Positions 45,394 to 54,318 are shown, counted from the first letter of the stretch. The stretch is 64,000 bases of DNA from Nitrospira sp. (GCA_002634385.1 NSJL01000009.1:90224-154223); one strand, 5' to 3'. Program-made: numbers and translations. Notes: generated from the letters alone by a model not told the origin.

Positions 45394-45421
45394 GACCTTT
45401 CCCTCCTTCCTGCGATACAAT
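45392..45421 (+). promoter_or_regulatory. Sigma-70 promoter for the dapL operon
   Basis: TTGACC (45392-45397), 18-nt spacer, TACAAT (45416-45421). It lies 53 nt before the dapL ATG. Confidence 0.6.
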
Positions 45422-45474
45422 ACTTTTTTATATCCGGACACACCCTAATACTCTTATTGAGGGAGGCATAGTTA

Positions 45475-46644
45475 ATGATACAAATCCGGCTTGCAGACCG
45501 TGTGAAGAGTCTACCCCCCTACCTTTTCGCTTCCATCGATGCGATGAAACAGGAGGCCCTTGCGCGGGGCGTGGATGTGATAGACCTCAGCATCGGAGAC
45601 CCCGATATCCCCACGCCGGCGCACATTGTCGAAGCCATGAAAAAGGCGGTGGAGAAGCCGGAGCACCACCAGTATCCCTCCTACGTGGGGATGCTTTCAT
45701 ACCGCGAGGCGGTTGCAGACTGGTACCGGCGGCGATTCAGCGTCTCCCTCGATCCGAAGACAGAGGTCCTGTCCCTGATCGGGTCGAAGGAGGGCATCGG
45801 ACATATCCCCCTCGCCTTTATCAATCCCGGTGATGTGGTGCTCGTGCCCTCTCCCGGATATCCGGTCTACCCGGTGGGCACCCTGTTTGCCGGGGGAGAG
45901 TCCTACTTCATGCCCCTCAGGCAGGAGAACGCTTTTCTGCCCGATTTCAGTGCGATACCGGAGGACATCCTGAAGAGGGCTGTCCTGATGTTCCTGAACT
46001 ATCCCAACAACCCCACTGCTGCTGTCGCTCCGGAGGAGTTCTTCAGGGAGGCGATTGCCCTGGCGGAAAAGTACAACATCATTATCTGCCATGACGCCGC
46101 CTATTCCGAGGTGTACTACGACGGCGGGAGGCCCTTGAGCTTTCTCGAAGTGGAGGGGGCAAAGGAAGTGGGAATCGAATTCCACTCTCTCTCCAAGACG
46201 TACAATATGACCGGCTGGCGGCTCGGCTTTGCTGTGGGAAACAGGGAAGCCATTGCAGGTTTGGGCAAAATCAAGAGCAATCTCGATTCGGGGGTTTTCC
46301 AGGCTATCCAGGAGACGGGGATCGTTGCCCTCCGGACGGAGGACACGGTCCTGGCAGGGCTTCGGGAAACCTTCCAGAAGCGCCGGGATGTGATGTGCGA
46401 AGGGCTTGCCGGTATCGGGCTGGAGGTTAACAAGCCAAAGGCGACCTTTTATCTCTGGACGAAAGTGCCCTCCGGGTTCGATTCCACTTCGCTCGTGGCA
46501 CACCTGCTCGAAAAGGCGGGAGTGCTCGGCACTCCGGGAGTGGGCTTTGGCGCTCCCGGTGAGGGGTATATCCGCTTTGCCCTTACCCAGCCGGCGGAGA
46601 GGATCAGAGAGGCGGTGGAGAGGATGCGGAGAGTAGTAGGGTAA
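45475..46644 (+). CDS. dapL: LL-diaminopimelate aminotransferase
   Basis: 389 residues, class I/II PLP aminotransferase. It converts tetrahydrodipicolinate directly to LL-DAP, bypassing the acylase routes. N-terminal RLADRVKSLPPYLFASID, DLSIGDPDIPTP, NYPNNPTAAVA, the PLP Lys in HSLSKTYNMTGWRLGF, and RFALTQPAERI at the end agree with DapL. Related Ala/Asp aminotransferases are the main alternative. First of dapL-folK-yjbQ; with the two asd genes it points to a DapL-type lysine pathway. Confidence 0.88.
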   Translation: MIQIRLADRVKSLPPYLFASIDAMKQEALARGVDVIDLSIGDPDIPTPAHIVEAMKKAVEKPEHHQYPSYVGMLSYREAVADWYRRRFSVSLDPKTEVLSLIGSKEGIGHIPLAFINPGDVVLVPSPGYPVYPVGTLFAGGESYFMPLRQENAFLPDFSAIPEDILKRAVLMFLNYPNNPTAAVAPEEFFREAIALAEKYNIIICHDAAYSEVYYDGGRPLSFLEVEGAKEVGIEFHSLSKTYNMTGWRLGFAVGNREAIAGLGKIKSNLDSGVFQAIQETGIVALRTEDTVLAGLRETFQKRRDVMCEGLAGIGLEVNKPKATFYLWTKVPSGFDSTSLVAHLLEKAGVLGTPGVGFGAPGEGYIRFALTQPAERIREAVERMRRVVG

Positions 46645-46658
46645 TCGATACTGTTGGT

Positions 46659-47147
46659 ATGGCAATCATCCACATCGGGATCGGCTCGAACCTCGGGGAC
46701 AGGGAGTCCCACTGTGACAGGGCGTTGGAAGAGATGAAGGCAAGGGGCATTCGCATTACCAAGGTGTCCTCCCGGTATGAGACGGAGCCCTGGGGGATGA
46801 GAGAGCAGCCGAATTTCATCAATATGGCGGTGGAGGCGGAGACGGATCTGTCGCCGGAAGGGCTCCTGGCGGCGCTCAAAGAGATAGAAAGGACAGTGGG
46901 GAGGAGGACTACCTTCCTGTGGGGCCCCCGTGTCATCGATCTCGACATCCTGTTCTATGATGATGCGATTATCGACGGGGCCTGCCTTCGTATTCCGCAT
47001 CCTTTGCTGCATACGAGGAGTTTTGTACTGCTCCCCCTCGCCGAAATTGCTCCGGGGAAAATGCATCCGGTACTCAGGAAGACGGTTGGGCAACTCAAGG
47101 AGGAACGGAAAAGTGACGAAGACGCTGAACGTAAGGAGCAGATCTAA
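46659..47147 (+). CDS. folK: 2-amino-4-hydroxy-6-hydroxymethyldihydropteridine pyrophosphokinase
   Basis: 162 residues. Transfers pyrophosphate from ATP in folate synthesis. IGIGSNLGDRESHCDRALEEM, SRYETEPWGMREQPNFINMAVE, the GPRVIDLDILFYDD metal-binding block and RIPHPLLHTRSFVLLPLAEIAP are diagnostic. It overlaps yjbQ by 35 nt. Confidence 0.95.
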   Translation: MAIIHIGIGSNLGDRESHCDRALEEMKARGIRITKVSSRYETEPWGMREQPNFINMAVEAETDLSPEGLLAALKEIERTVGRRTTFLWGPRVIDLDILFYDDAIIDGACLRIPHPLLHTRSFVLLPLAEIAPGKMHPVLRKTVGQLKEERKSDEDAERKEQI

Positions 47148-47511
47148 GACTGAGCTCATCGATATTACCGAGGATATCCGCAGAATCATCGCGGAAGAGG
47201 GAATAAAGGACGGGCTCTGTTTTATCTATGTGCCGCATACGACTGCGGGGATTACCATCAATGAGGGGGCAGACCCCGCGGTGAAGCGGGATATCCTTGT
47301 CGCCCTCAGCAAGCTGGTCCCCTTCGAGGGAGACTACCAGCACCTGGAAGGGAATTCCGCCGCCCATATCAAAGCGACGCTGGTGGGCACTTCGCACTGT
47401 ATTCTGATTGAGGAGGGAAAGCCCCTCCTCGGGACTTGGCAGTCCATCTATTTCTGCGAATTCGACGGGCCGAGACACAGGAGAGTGCTGGTAAAGACGA
47501 TATCCTCATAG
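47113..47511 (+). CDS. YjbQ/UPF0047 family protein
   Basis: 132 residues from a GTG at 47113 inside folK (AAGGAGG 10 nt upstream). The family signature is complete: FIYVPHTTAGITINEGADP, GDYQHLEGNSAAHIKATLVGTS and GTWQSIYFCEFDGPR. Some members complement thiamine phosphate synthase mutants weakly; the physiological role is unsettled. The longer in-frame upstream extension is folK sequence in another frame. Confidence 0.88.
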   Translation: MTKTLNVRSRSKTELIDITEDIRRIIAEEGIKDGLCFIYVPHTTAGITINEGADPAVKRDILVALSKLVPFEGDYQHLEGNSAAHIKATLVGTSHCILIEEGKPLLGTWQSIYFCEFDGPRHRRVLVKTISS

Positions 47512-47540
47512 CCTTGGCGGAGCTGCGCCGCACGGGAGAG

Positions 47541-48404
47541 ATGAAGAGTCCTGAAGCTGACAAGGAAAAGGAGGAGGCCCCCCTCCTCAGGGCGGAAATC
47601 CTGAGGCTCAGGAAGATCCTTCGTGAGCTGACGCCTCCCCTCCCGGCGCTGCTCAGGAGACGGGGATTCAGAGTATACAGGAAAGAGCCTTCCGGCGATC
47701 TTTTCGTTCCCCGCGGGGAGCTCATCGACAGCTACTATGAGATGCTCAAGAAATATTCCTTCCGTCTTTTTCTCCGCGATGTGATCAGACAGCAGCCCGC
47801 TTTCTCTCCTGCGCAGGTGACACGTTATGCGACGAAGGAGGTTACCGGGGAATACCTTCGATATCTGGCGGATATGGGCATGGTGCGTCCCGAAGGCGAT
47901 ACCTACTGCCTCACCGGGGAACGGATCAAGAGCTTTGGGGAGACCCTGGAGTGGTTTGTGGCCGAGGTTTTCAAGCGTGAATTCGCGGCGGAGGCCCTCT
48001 GGGGGGTAAAGGTGAAAAGGCCGCTGGTGGGGGGAGATTACGACCTGCTCGCGAAAATAGACGGCTCCATTCTCTATATGGAAATCAAGTCCTCCCCTCC
48101 GCGGCAGATTTATCAGAAAGAGGTAGGCTCCTTCCTGGAAAGAGTTGGGGACCTGCTGCCCGAAATTGCCGTATTCTTCGTCGATACGGAACTGCGTATG
48201 AAAGACAAGATCGTCCCCTTTTTCGAGGAGGAGCTTGCAAAGAAAACCCAGGGTACGGCGGCGGTGCGGAGAATGGAAAAGGAGCTTTTCGAGGTTGTGA
48301 CGGGTGGGACGGAAACGCCCCGGATGTTTATAATAAATGCAAAGGATAGCATTGTGAACAACATCGAAAAGGTTCTGACTGCTTTTTTCAGGAGGAGCAG
48401 ATGA
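47541..48404 (+). CDS. Hypothetical protein with a PD-(D/E)XK nuclease-like domain
   Basis: 287 residues. The N-terminal half is helical (LLRAEILRLRKILRELTPPLPALLRRRGF, then a winged-helix-like EYLRYLADMGMVRPEGDTYCLT). The C-terminal half contains GGDYDLLAKIDGSILYMEIKSS, fitting the D...ExK metal site of PD-(D/E)XK nucleases, with following helices. Start chosen at ATG 47541; the frame opens earlier without a clear site. Coupled by ATGA to a tiny Cys gene. The substrate is unknown; DNA or RNA processing is inferred only from the motif. Confidence 0.7.
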   Translation: MKSPEADKEKEEAPLLRAEILRLRKILRELTPPLPALLRRRGFRVYRKEPSGDLFVPRGELIDSYYEMLKKYSFRLFLRDVIRQQPAFSPAQVTRYATKEVTGEYLRYLADMGMVRPEGDTYCLTGERIKSFGETLEWFVAEVFKREFAAEALWGVKVKRPLVGGDYDLLAKIDGSILYMEIKSSPPRQIYQKEVGSFLERVGDLLPEIAVFFVDTELRMKDKIVPFFEEELAKKTQGTAAVRRMEKELFEVVTGGTETPRMFIINAKDSIVNNIEKVLTAFFRRSR

Positions 48405-48556
48405 GCGATGATAAAGATAAAAAGGAGTTATGTATCGTGTGTGCCTGGAGGGCTGCTTGCCAGAAGCAGTTCGCCCTGAAGGCGGGCCGGCGCTGCCCGG
48501 ACTTCTCGAAGGATCTCACCCTCAAAGAAGAGAAAGCTGAAGAGGAAAAGAAGTAA
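48401..48556 (+). CDS. Tiny cysteine-containing protein
   Basis: 51 residues, reading MSDDKDKKELCIVCAWRAAC, with a fourth Cys in GRRCPDFSKDLTL and an acidic/basic tail. AGGAGGAGCAG lies just before the ATG, which overlaps the upstream stop (ATGA). The CxxC-x4-C-x11-C arrangement could bind one metal. Its coupling to the PD-(D/E)XK-like gene suggests a joint role. Confidence 0.7.
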   Translation: MSDDKDKKELCIVCAWRAACQKQFALKAGRRCPDFSKDLTLKEEKAEEEKK

Positions 48557-48586
48557 AGGAGAAGGGCGGGGAGGAAAGGTGAGCGC

Positions 48587-50317
48587 TTACGTGGTCCCCT
48601 TCTTGCCCGGTTTCAGTCTCCTCAGCAATGCATCCCCCTCCAGGGTGTTCAGCACATCACCCTTCCCGACCCAGCCCCTCCGCGCAATGGAAACCCCGTA
48701 TCCCATATAGGTGAACTGGTCCACCACATGGGTGTCGGTGCTTATCACGAGGGGAATGCCCCTTTCCTTCGCCTTCCGGGCATGGGCATCGGAAAGGTCG
48801 AGCCGGAAGGGTGAGGCATTGATCTCGAGGGCGGTGCCCGTCTCCGCGGCGACCCGCAGGATCTCTTCCATATCCAGTTCATAAGCGTCCCGGTCGCCGA
48901 TGAGCCTTCCGGTGGGATGGGCGATGATGCTTACATAGGGGTTCCTCATGGCCGAGACGATGCGCGAGGTGAGCTGCTGCGCCGACTGCTTGAACCCCGA
49001 GTGGATGGAAGCGACCACAATATCCAGTTCCTTCAGCACCTCATCGGGGAAGTCGAGGCTGCCGTCGCTCCTGATATCCACCTCCGTACCCTGGAGCACC
49101 CGGAACCCCCTCAGCTTCCTGTTCAACGCGGCGATTTCCTTCTTCTGCTCCATAAGCCGCTCGATGGTCAGTCCGCGGGCTACGGCCAGACCGCGGGAGT
49201 GGTCGGTGAGAGCAATATACGAGTATCCTCGCTCGCGCGCCGCCTCCACCACCTCTTCGAAGGTATGGCTGCCGTCGCTCCATTTCGAGTGCACATGGAG
49301 GTCTCCCTGTATATCCCCGATGGTGATCAGGTCGGGAAGCCTCCCTTCCAGGGCCGCCTCCACTTCTCCCTGGTCTTCCCGGAGCTCGGGCGGAATATAC
49401 GGGAGGCCGAGGATACGGTAGACGTCGCCCTCCTCCTCTCCGCCGATGCGCTTGTTGTCCTTTTCCCGGAATATCCCGTACTCGTTGATCTTGAGCCCTT
49501 TCTTGACAGCCATTTCCCGCAACCGTATGTTATGGGTCTTGCTGCCCGTAAAATAGGTGAGGGCGGCTCCATAGGATTCCTCTTCCACCACCCGCACATC
49601 CACCTGGATTCCCTCATGGGTGATCACGCTCGACTTGGTGGGGCCCTGGACCAGGATTTCCCTCACCTGGGGGAGGTATACGAAGACATCCATCGCTTTG
49701 TCGGGGTTGTCGGAGGTGACGAGGATGTCGATGTCCTTCACCGTGTCCTTCCACCTCCGGATGCTGCCCGCTATATCGATCCTCCCCACCGGGGCCTTTG
49801 CCCTGAGCTGGTCCCGCATTGCATGGGCGAGGGGAAGGACCTTCCCGATGGGCTGCCGCTCCGTGCCCCTTTTCAACGTCTGGATCCCCTTGAGGATGTT
49901 CTCCTCGGTTTTTTCCTTTATCCCCGGGAGCTTCGAGAGCTTGTGCTCCAGCGCGAGTTTCTCCAATTCGTCGATGCTCTTGACCTGCAGGGTATCGTAC
50001 AACTGCTTTGCCGTCTTCGGCCCGAGGCTGGGGATGGCGAGGAGGCGCAGAAGCCCTTCGGGCAGCTCGCTCTTCAGCTCTTCGTAGGCCTGGATCTTCC
50101 CGGTCCGGCAATACTCGACGATCTTGCCCGCAAGGTCCTGGCCTATCCCCGGGATTTTGCGCAGCTCCGCCTCCGGTATCTCTTCCACATTTTTCGAAAG
50201 CCCCTCGATATTCAGGGCGGCTTTCCGGTACGCCCGGATACGGAACGGGTTCTCCTCCTTGAGCTCCAGACGGTCAGCAATGTCATTGAATATACGTGCA
50301 ATTTCCTGGTTCTTCAT
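48587..50317 (-). CDS. polX: DNA polymerase/3'-5' exonuclease PolX
   Basis: 576 residues. N-terminal 8-kDa and HhH segments (LRKIPGIGQDLAGKIVEY, AIPSLGPKTAKQLYD), the Pol X palm (AGSIRRWKDTVKDIDILVTS with the metal Asp pair) and a C-terminal PHP phosphoesterase domain (GDLHVHSKWSDGSHTFEE, LTDHSRG, GTEVDIRSDG, STDTHVVDQF). It acts in base-excision and gap repair. It overlaps the DUF72 gene by 4 nt. Confidence 0.94.
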   Translation of the reverse strand: MKNQEIARIFNDIADRLELKEENPFRIRAYRKAALNIEGLSKNVEEIPEAELRKIPGIGQDLAGKIVEYCRTGKIQAYEELKSELPEGLLRLLAIPSLGPKTAKQLYDTLQVKSIDELEKLALEHKLSKLPGIKEKTEENILKGIQTLKRGTERQPIGKVLPLAHAMRDQLRAKAPVGRIDIAGSIRRWKDTVKDIDILVTSDNPDKAMDVFVYLPQVREILVQGPTKSSVITHEGIQVDVRVVEEESYGAALTYFTGSKTHNIRLREMAVKKGLKINEYGIFREKDNKRIGGEEEGDVYRILGLPYIPPELREDQGEVEAALEGRLPDLITIGDIQGDLHVHSKWSDGSHTFEEVVEAARERGYSYIALTDHSRGLAVARGLTIERLMEQKKEIAALNRKLRGFRVLQGTEVDIRSDGSLDFPDEVLKELDIVVASIHSGFKQSAQQLTSRIVSAMRNPYVSIIAHPTGRLIGDRDAYELDMEEILRVAAETGTALEINASPFRLDLSDAHARKAKERGIPLVISTDTHVVDQFTYMGYGVSIARRGWVGKGDVLNTLEGDALLRRLKPGKKGTT

Positions 50318-51033
50318 GAGAGCATCCCCTTGAGGGTCTGCGCGTTCCGGGGAGCGCAGCCGTACGCATCGTTGTTGAAATAGAGGTAGACATCCCGTCC
50401 CTGCCGGAGGTGATCCCGTATCCGCGCCGCATCCCGCTCCAACGCCTCGTCGGAATAGTTGTACCCGGGAACCGCGCCATGCCTGCGGAAATAGACGAAA
50501 TCGGCGGTGACGGGCAGCTCGTCGAGAAACGGGGGGGTATCGGCCATACAGAGGCCTGCACCGTACTCACGGAAGAGGAGCACCACCTCCCCGGTGATCC
50601 AGCTCTGGTGCCTGAACTCGAAGGTATGACGCACGGGATAGCTTTTGAGGAGAGACAGAAAGTGCTCCAACCGGCTCAGCTCAAGGGAGAAAGAGGGGGG
50701 GAACTGCCAGAGGACCACCCGTATCTTCCCTTCTAATCCCTTTGCCCTGCCGAAAAAAAGCTCCAGGGGGGATTCCGGCTCCAGAAGACGTTTCAGGTGG
50801 GTGATGAACCGGCTCCCCTTTATGGAAAAGGTGAAATCGGGAGATGTCTCGGCATGCCACTTGATGAAGGTTTCCGCACGGGGAAGGCGGTAAAAGGTGA
50901 CATTCAGCTCCACAGTGGAAAAAACGGAAGTGTAGTGTCCGAGCCATTTCCGCTGGGGAAGGCCGTCGGGATAAAAGACCCCTTTCCAGTGCGGGTAATT
51001 GAAGCCGCTGCAGCCGATGTGCGCTTGTGGCAT
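50314..51033 (-). CDS. DUF72 (YecE-like) family protein
   Basis: 239 residues, TIM-barrel DUF72: IGCSGFNYPHWKGVFYPDGLPQRKWLGHY at the start, STVELNVTFYRLP, DFTFSIKGSRFITH, FEFRHQSW, YFRRHGAVPGYNYSDE and the terminal YFNNDAYGCAPRNAQTL. Function unresolved. It is first in a DUF72-polX operon, an association that hints at DNA repair. The ATG at 51033 has no ribosome site and begins 6 nt after an extended -10 box. Confidence 0.9.
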   Translation of the reverse strand: MPQAHIGCSGFNYPHWKGVFYPDGLPQRKWLGHYTSVFSTVELNVTFYRLPRAETFIKWHAETSPDFTFSIKGSRFITHLKRLLEPESPLELFFGRAKGLEGKIRVVLWQFPPSFSLELSRLEHFLSLLKSYPVRHTFEFRHQSWITGEVVLLFREYGAGLCMADTPPFLDELPVTADFVYFRRHGAVPGYNYSDEALERDAARIRDHLRQGRDVYLYFNNDAYGCAPRNAQTLKGMLS

Positions 51034-51039
51034 AGATAA

Positions 51040-51048
51040 ATTGTATCA
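51040..51048 (-). promoter_or_regulatory. Extended -10 promoter giving a leaderless DUF72-polX mRNA
   Basis: The minus strand reads TGATACAAT followed by 6 nt (TTATCT) and ATG. Confidence 0.5.
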
Positions 51049-51097
51049 CAGCGGAAAGCGGCTTGCGAAAACGGCGGAAACTGGGACAACCTCCTCA

Positions 51098-51424
51098 CTA
51101 TTGGATGCGGCTGGATACTTTCAGCGCCTCTTCAAGAAAGGTTCCTCTTCTATTAGCTTCCAGTTCATCTGGTGTGTACCCGAGGGCCTCCATGGGCTCA
51201 AATACCCTACCTGCGGCAAGCCCTAAGAGCTCAAGCCGCTCTCTTAGGTTCATATTCCTGAAATCCTTGGAGACGACAATAATATCAATGTCGCTGTCCT
51301 CTCGTGCATTACCTCTTGCATATGATCCGTAAAGAAGGATCGATTCCGGCATTACTCCGAGCTTCACGACTTCCGCTGCGTAGCGATCTATAATTGCTTT
51401 AATTTCTCGTGCCGTTTTAGCCAT
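51098..51424 (-). CDS. MNT-type nucleotidyltransferase (antitoxin of a HEPN-MNT pair)
   Basis: 108 residues. The minimal nucleotidyltransferase signature is intact: ILLYGSYARGNAREDSDIDIIVVS (GS-x10-DxD). In HEPN-MNT systems such proteins neutralise the HEPN ribonuclease by adding AMP near its active site. It overlaps the upstream HEPN gene by 37 nt, the standard arrangement. Confidence 0.88.
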   Translation of the reverse strand: MAKTAREIKAIIDRYAAEVVKLGVMPESILLYGSYARGNAREDSDIDIIVVSKDFRNMNLRERLELLGLAAGRVFEPMEALGYTPDELEANRRGTFLEEALKVSSRIQ

Positions 51425-51782
51425 TCAATAATTTCCCTTGTTTTCTTGAGGTAGACGGATACTATCTCTTCTGGAAACGAGTCTGTCAGCGCACGAAAGT
51501 CCTCCGGGTATCTGGTGACAACGCTTGCATTGTTTATCTTTGCGATGAACTCAAAATGGTCTTCTGAAAAGTCGATCCCAGCAAGCTTCGTAAGATAGAG
51601 CAGGTTGTGCGTCCTTGGAGGAACCATAGCAGTGACCTCGGCTACCACGGCTTTCAGTATTTTTTCTAAAGACAAGTGGCACATGAAGACCACATAAATA
51701 TAGCGCCGGTCTTTAACATATGTTCAGTAGTGTCGATGTCGTATGTCGCTGATTTGATGAAATTCTCCATATCCTTCCGCAT
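51388..51782 (-). pseudogene. HEPN-domain toxin gene with a frameshift
   Basis: The 3' frame encodes YIYVVFMCHLSLEKILKAVV and PPRTHNLLYL, the family core with the R-x4-H-like PPRTHN motif, to the end at 51388. Its 5' part lies in a different frame: ATG CGG at 51782 gives RKDMENFIKSATYDIDTTEH, then MLKTG, where a 1-nt change in GCGCCGG (51703-51709) breaks continuity. A single restored base would give a normal HEPN protein of about 131 residues. Either a disabled toxin or a sequencing error. Confidence 0.75.
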
Positions 51783-51812
51783 TACCTATACATTAGAACA
51801 TAGGGAAACAAA

Positions 51813-51883
51813 AGTAAAGATTACCACATTGCCGCGCATCTTGAAGCAGTGTTTGAAGACGGCGATCCTGTACTGGTTGAGGC
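51813..51883 (+). pseudogene. Fragment of an addiction-module antitoxin
   Basis: One frame reads SKDYHIAAHLEAVFEDGDPV, then LVEA, resembling the first part of HigA-like antidote proteins (IAAHLEAVFEDGDP). It is cut exactly at the end of the IS256 remnant. The match is short, so the call is tentative. Confidence 0.45.
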
Positions 51884-52867
51884 GGGCTTGTCAAGAATTT
51901 TGTGTAAGTGCCTTTTTATGATAGTCATGCCAAGGGCATTCTTCCTTCAAAGAGAATCGCAAATTGATTCAGAGCATCCCGCCAGTTTTTTATCGGCATC
52001 GTCCATTTCTTAGCAATATTCCTCAGGGCAAGATACAACAGCTTGAATGCCGCCTCATCGCTGGGGAATGATCCCCGGTTCTTCGTCACCTTCCGCAGGG
52101 ACATGTTCAGCGACTCGACTGCATTGGTCGTGTAGATTACCTTACGTATGTCCGGCGGATACCCGAAGAGCGGCACTATCCTCTCCCAGTTATTCCGCCA
52201 CGAAACACTGATCGTAGGATACCGCTCATCCCATTTCCGGGCGAATGCCTCAAGGTGCATGGAGGCCTGCTCAGCCGTTGCCGCACGGTAGATGGCCTTC
52301 AGGTCGGAGGCCACTTCCTTCCTCTGCTTCCAGGACACATACTTCAGACTGTGCCGCACCATATGTACCATGCACAGTTGTACCTGTGCCTGCGGATAGA
52401 CGGCCTCTATTGCCTCAGGAAGTCCCTTTAAGCCATCAACGCAGATGATGAACATGTCCTTCACCCCGCGGTTCTTCAGCTCGGTCAGGATCTGAAGCCA
52501 GAACTTTGCCCCCTCAGTGTCCGCAGACCACATGCCCAGTACTTCTTTAACCCCCTCCATTGTGATCCCTATTGCCAGGTAGATGGCCTTGTTGATTACC
52601 TGATTGTTAGTCCTGACCTTCACCCGGATGGCATCAAGATAGACGATGGGATACACCCCTTCCAAAGGCCTGCTCTGCCAGGCTTTGACTTCCTCTTCCA
52701 CCTCGTCGGTCACCGTCGATATAAGAGTCGGCGACACCTCAACCCCATACATCTCCTGCAGATGGCTCTGTATGTCACGGGTCGTCAGTCCCCGGGCGTA
52801 CAGGGAAATGATCGTATCATCAAAGCCGCTAAAGCGCGTCACTCCTTTGGGCACCAGCACCGGCTCA
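51884..52867 (-). mobile_element. IS256-family element, copy 2 (truncated)
   Basis: Begins at the same terminal repeat as copy 1 (GGGCTTGTCAAGAATTTTGT at 51884 onward) and contains the transposase 3' three quarters. The other end is missing: similarity to copy 1 stops near 52867, where a DUF1186 fragment begins. No target duplication. Confidence 0.85.
51925..52867 (-). pseudogene. IS256-family transposase, N-terminus missing
   Basis: Carries the complete DDE core in one frame (SLYARGLTTRDIQSHLQEM, YLDAIRVKVR, IICVDGLKGLPEAIEAVYP, VESLNMSLRKV) ending MPLA, nearly identical to copy 1. The first roughly 110 residues are absent. The apparent 45-residue N-terminal extension to 53001 is antisense DUF1186 sequence, so no native start exists. 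It lacks the 8-nt deletion of copy 1. Confidence 0.88.
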
Positions 52868-53332
52868 GCGGATGCCATCGTGTATGCCGCAGTCGACGGC
52901 GCTATCACCCGCGAATCGGCCATCGAGTTCTTCACAGCCCTCTTTACCGGCGATGAGGCGGATGAGTATTCCGATTTCTGGAGTTCCATTGCATCGAGCA
53001 TTTCCGATCTTTATCCGGAAGAAGCGATGGATACTATCAGAAAGGGCTTTGAAAACGGGCTGATCCATGAAGGCTATATCGATTACGAGTGGTTTGAAAG
53101 GACGCTTCACCAGGGCAAGGAGCAGGTTCTTGAGCGGACAAGACAAGAGATGAGGGCAAGGCTTGACAGGGAGGATATACATTCTTATATGTCCTGGTGG
53201 GCGAGTTTTAACGAGAGCCCACCGTCCGGAATCCCGGGATACAGGATAGATGACTCAAAGAGAAAAGCGGCAAAGATCAAAAAGAAGAAGAGAAAGATGG
53301 CTAAAGCGTCCCGGAAAAAGAACAGGCGTTAA
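52868..53332 (+). pseudogene. DUF1186 family protein, 5' end lost
   Basis: The remaining 154 codons read ADAIVYAAVDGAITRESAIEFF, EADEYSDFWSSIASSISDLYPEE and KGFENGLIHEGYID, matching the C-terminal half of DUF1186 proteins, plus a Lys-rich tail. The 5' part has been replaced by the IS256 copy. No start codon or ribosome site belongs to the fragment. Confidence 0.75.
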
Positions 53333-53351
53333 GAGAGGAAACGTGCCGGGA

Positions 53352-54296
53352 TCATAACAAAGCGGAAAGTGCTGCTTCTATTTTCTTATATACTTCAAGC
53401 GGATCGAATAGACCTGTAATATCGATCCACCGGATCCCCTCTTCCTTCCGGAACCAGGTGAACTGCCTCTTGGCATAATTTCTCGACCGTTGCTTTACCA
53501 GGGCCACGGCTTCGTCGAGGCTGAGCTCCCCTGAAAGATGGCGGGCAATCTCCTTGTACCCGATGGCCTGCAGGGAGGGATACTCTTCAAGTTCCTGCAG
53601 CGGACCCCTCGCACGAATGAGGGAAACCACCTCCCGGACCTCATCGAGGAGGCCCTGCTCCATCATGGCGTCGACCCTCTTGTCGATTATTCCATAGAGC
53701 TCCTTCCTGTCGCGCGTAATCCCGACCTTGATAAAATCATAGGGCAGCGGCTTGGTCAGTTCCTCATGCAGTTCCGTCATGGGCCGTTCGCTCTTGAGGC
53801 ATACTTCGAGCGCCCTGATGATGCGCCGTGTATCCGCGGGTTCTATGCGCAACGCCGCGCCGGGGTCGAGGGTTTTCAGTCGTTCATGGAGAGAGCCCGA
53901 AGTCTGTTTCTCCTCTTCCATCAATGAGTTTCTCATCTCCCGGTCTGCGGAAGGCCCCGGGAAGATCCCCCGCGTCATCGCCTTGATGTAGAGCCCTGTC
54001 CCTCCCACCACGAGGGGAATTTTCCCTTTTCCGTGGAGTGCGGAAATGATACTCTGTACCTTCCATATATATTCGCCCGTGCTGTAGTATTCCCATGGCT
54101 CAGCGATGTCGATCATGTGATGGCGTACCGACCGCCTTTCCTCGGGGGTGGGCTTGGCGGTCCCTATGTCCATGCGGCGGTAGATCTGCATGGAATCGGA
54201 GCTGATGATCTCCGTATGCAGGGACCGGGCGATGAGGAGGGAGGCGCTCGTCTTGCCGACCCCGGTGGGACCTACGAGGAGAATTACTTTTTCCAT
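53352..54296 (-). CDS. miaA: tRNA dimethylallyltransferase
   Basis: 314 residues. Adds the dimethylallyl group to A37 of tRNAs reading UNN codons. P-loop LVGPTGVGKTSASL, SSDSMQIYRRMDIGTAKPT, HHMIDIAEPWEYYSTGEY, VVGGTGLYIKAM, RRIIRALEV and KQRSRNYAKRQFTWFRKE are all in place. Monocistronic, divergent from leuD. Confidence 0.95.
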   Translation of the reverse strand: MEKVILLVGPTGVGKTSASLLIARSLHTEIISSDSMQIYRRMDIGTAKPTPEERRSVRHHMIDIAEPWEYYSTGEYIWKVQSIISALHGKGKIPLVVGGTGLYIKAMTRGIFPGPSADREMRNSLMEEEKQTSGSLHERLKTLDPGAALRIEPADTRRIIRALEVCLKSERPMTELHEELTKPLPYDFIKVGITRDRKELYGIIDKRVDAMMEQGLLDEVREVVSLIRARGPLQELEEYPSLQAIGYKEIARHLSGELSLDEAVALVKQRSRNYAKRQFTWFRKEEGIRWIDITGLFDPLEVYKKIEAALSALL

Positions 54297-54318
54297 GGAA
54301 ATTATTTACCCGACTCTT

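Noticed and set aside
51676..51921. Plus-strand open frame of 81 codons
   Set aside because: It crosses the antisense of the HEPN gene start, an antitoxin stump in another frame and the IS end; no coherent product.
52646..52867. N-terminal extension of the DUF1186 frame into the IS
   Set aside because: These residues are the IS256 transposase read backwards; the native 5' end is gone.
52868..53001. Apparent N-terminus of the copy 2 transposase
   Set aside because: It is antisense DUF1186 sequence fused by chance, unlike the N-terminus of copy 1.
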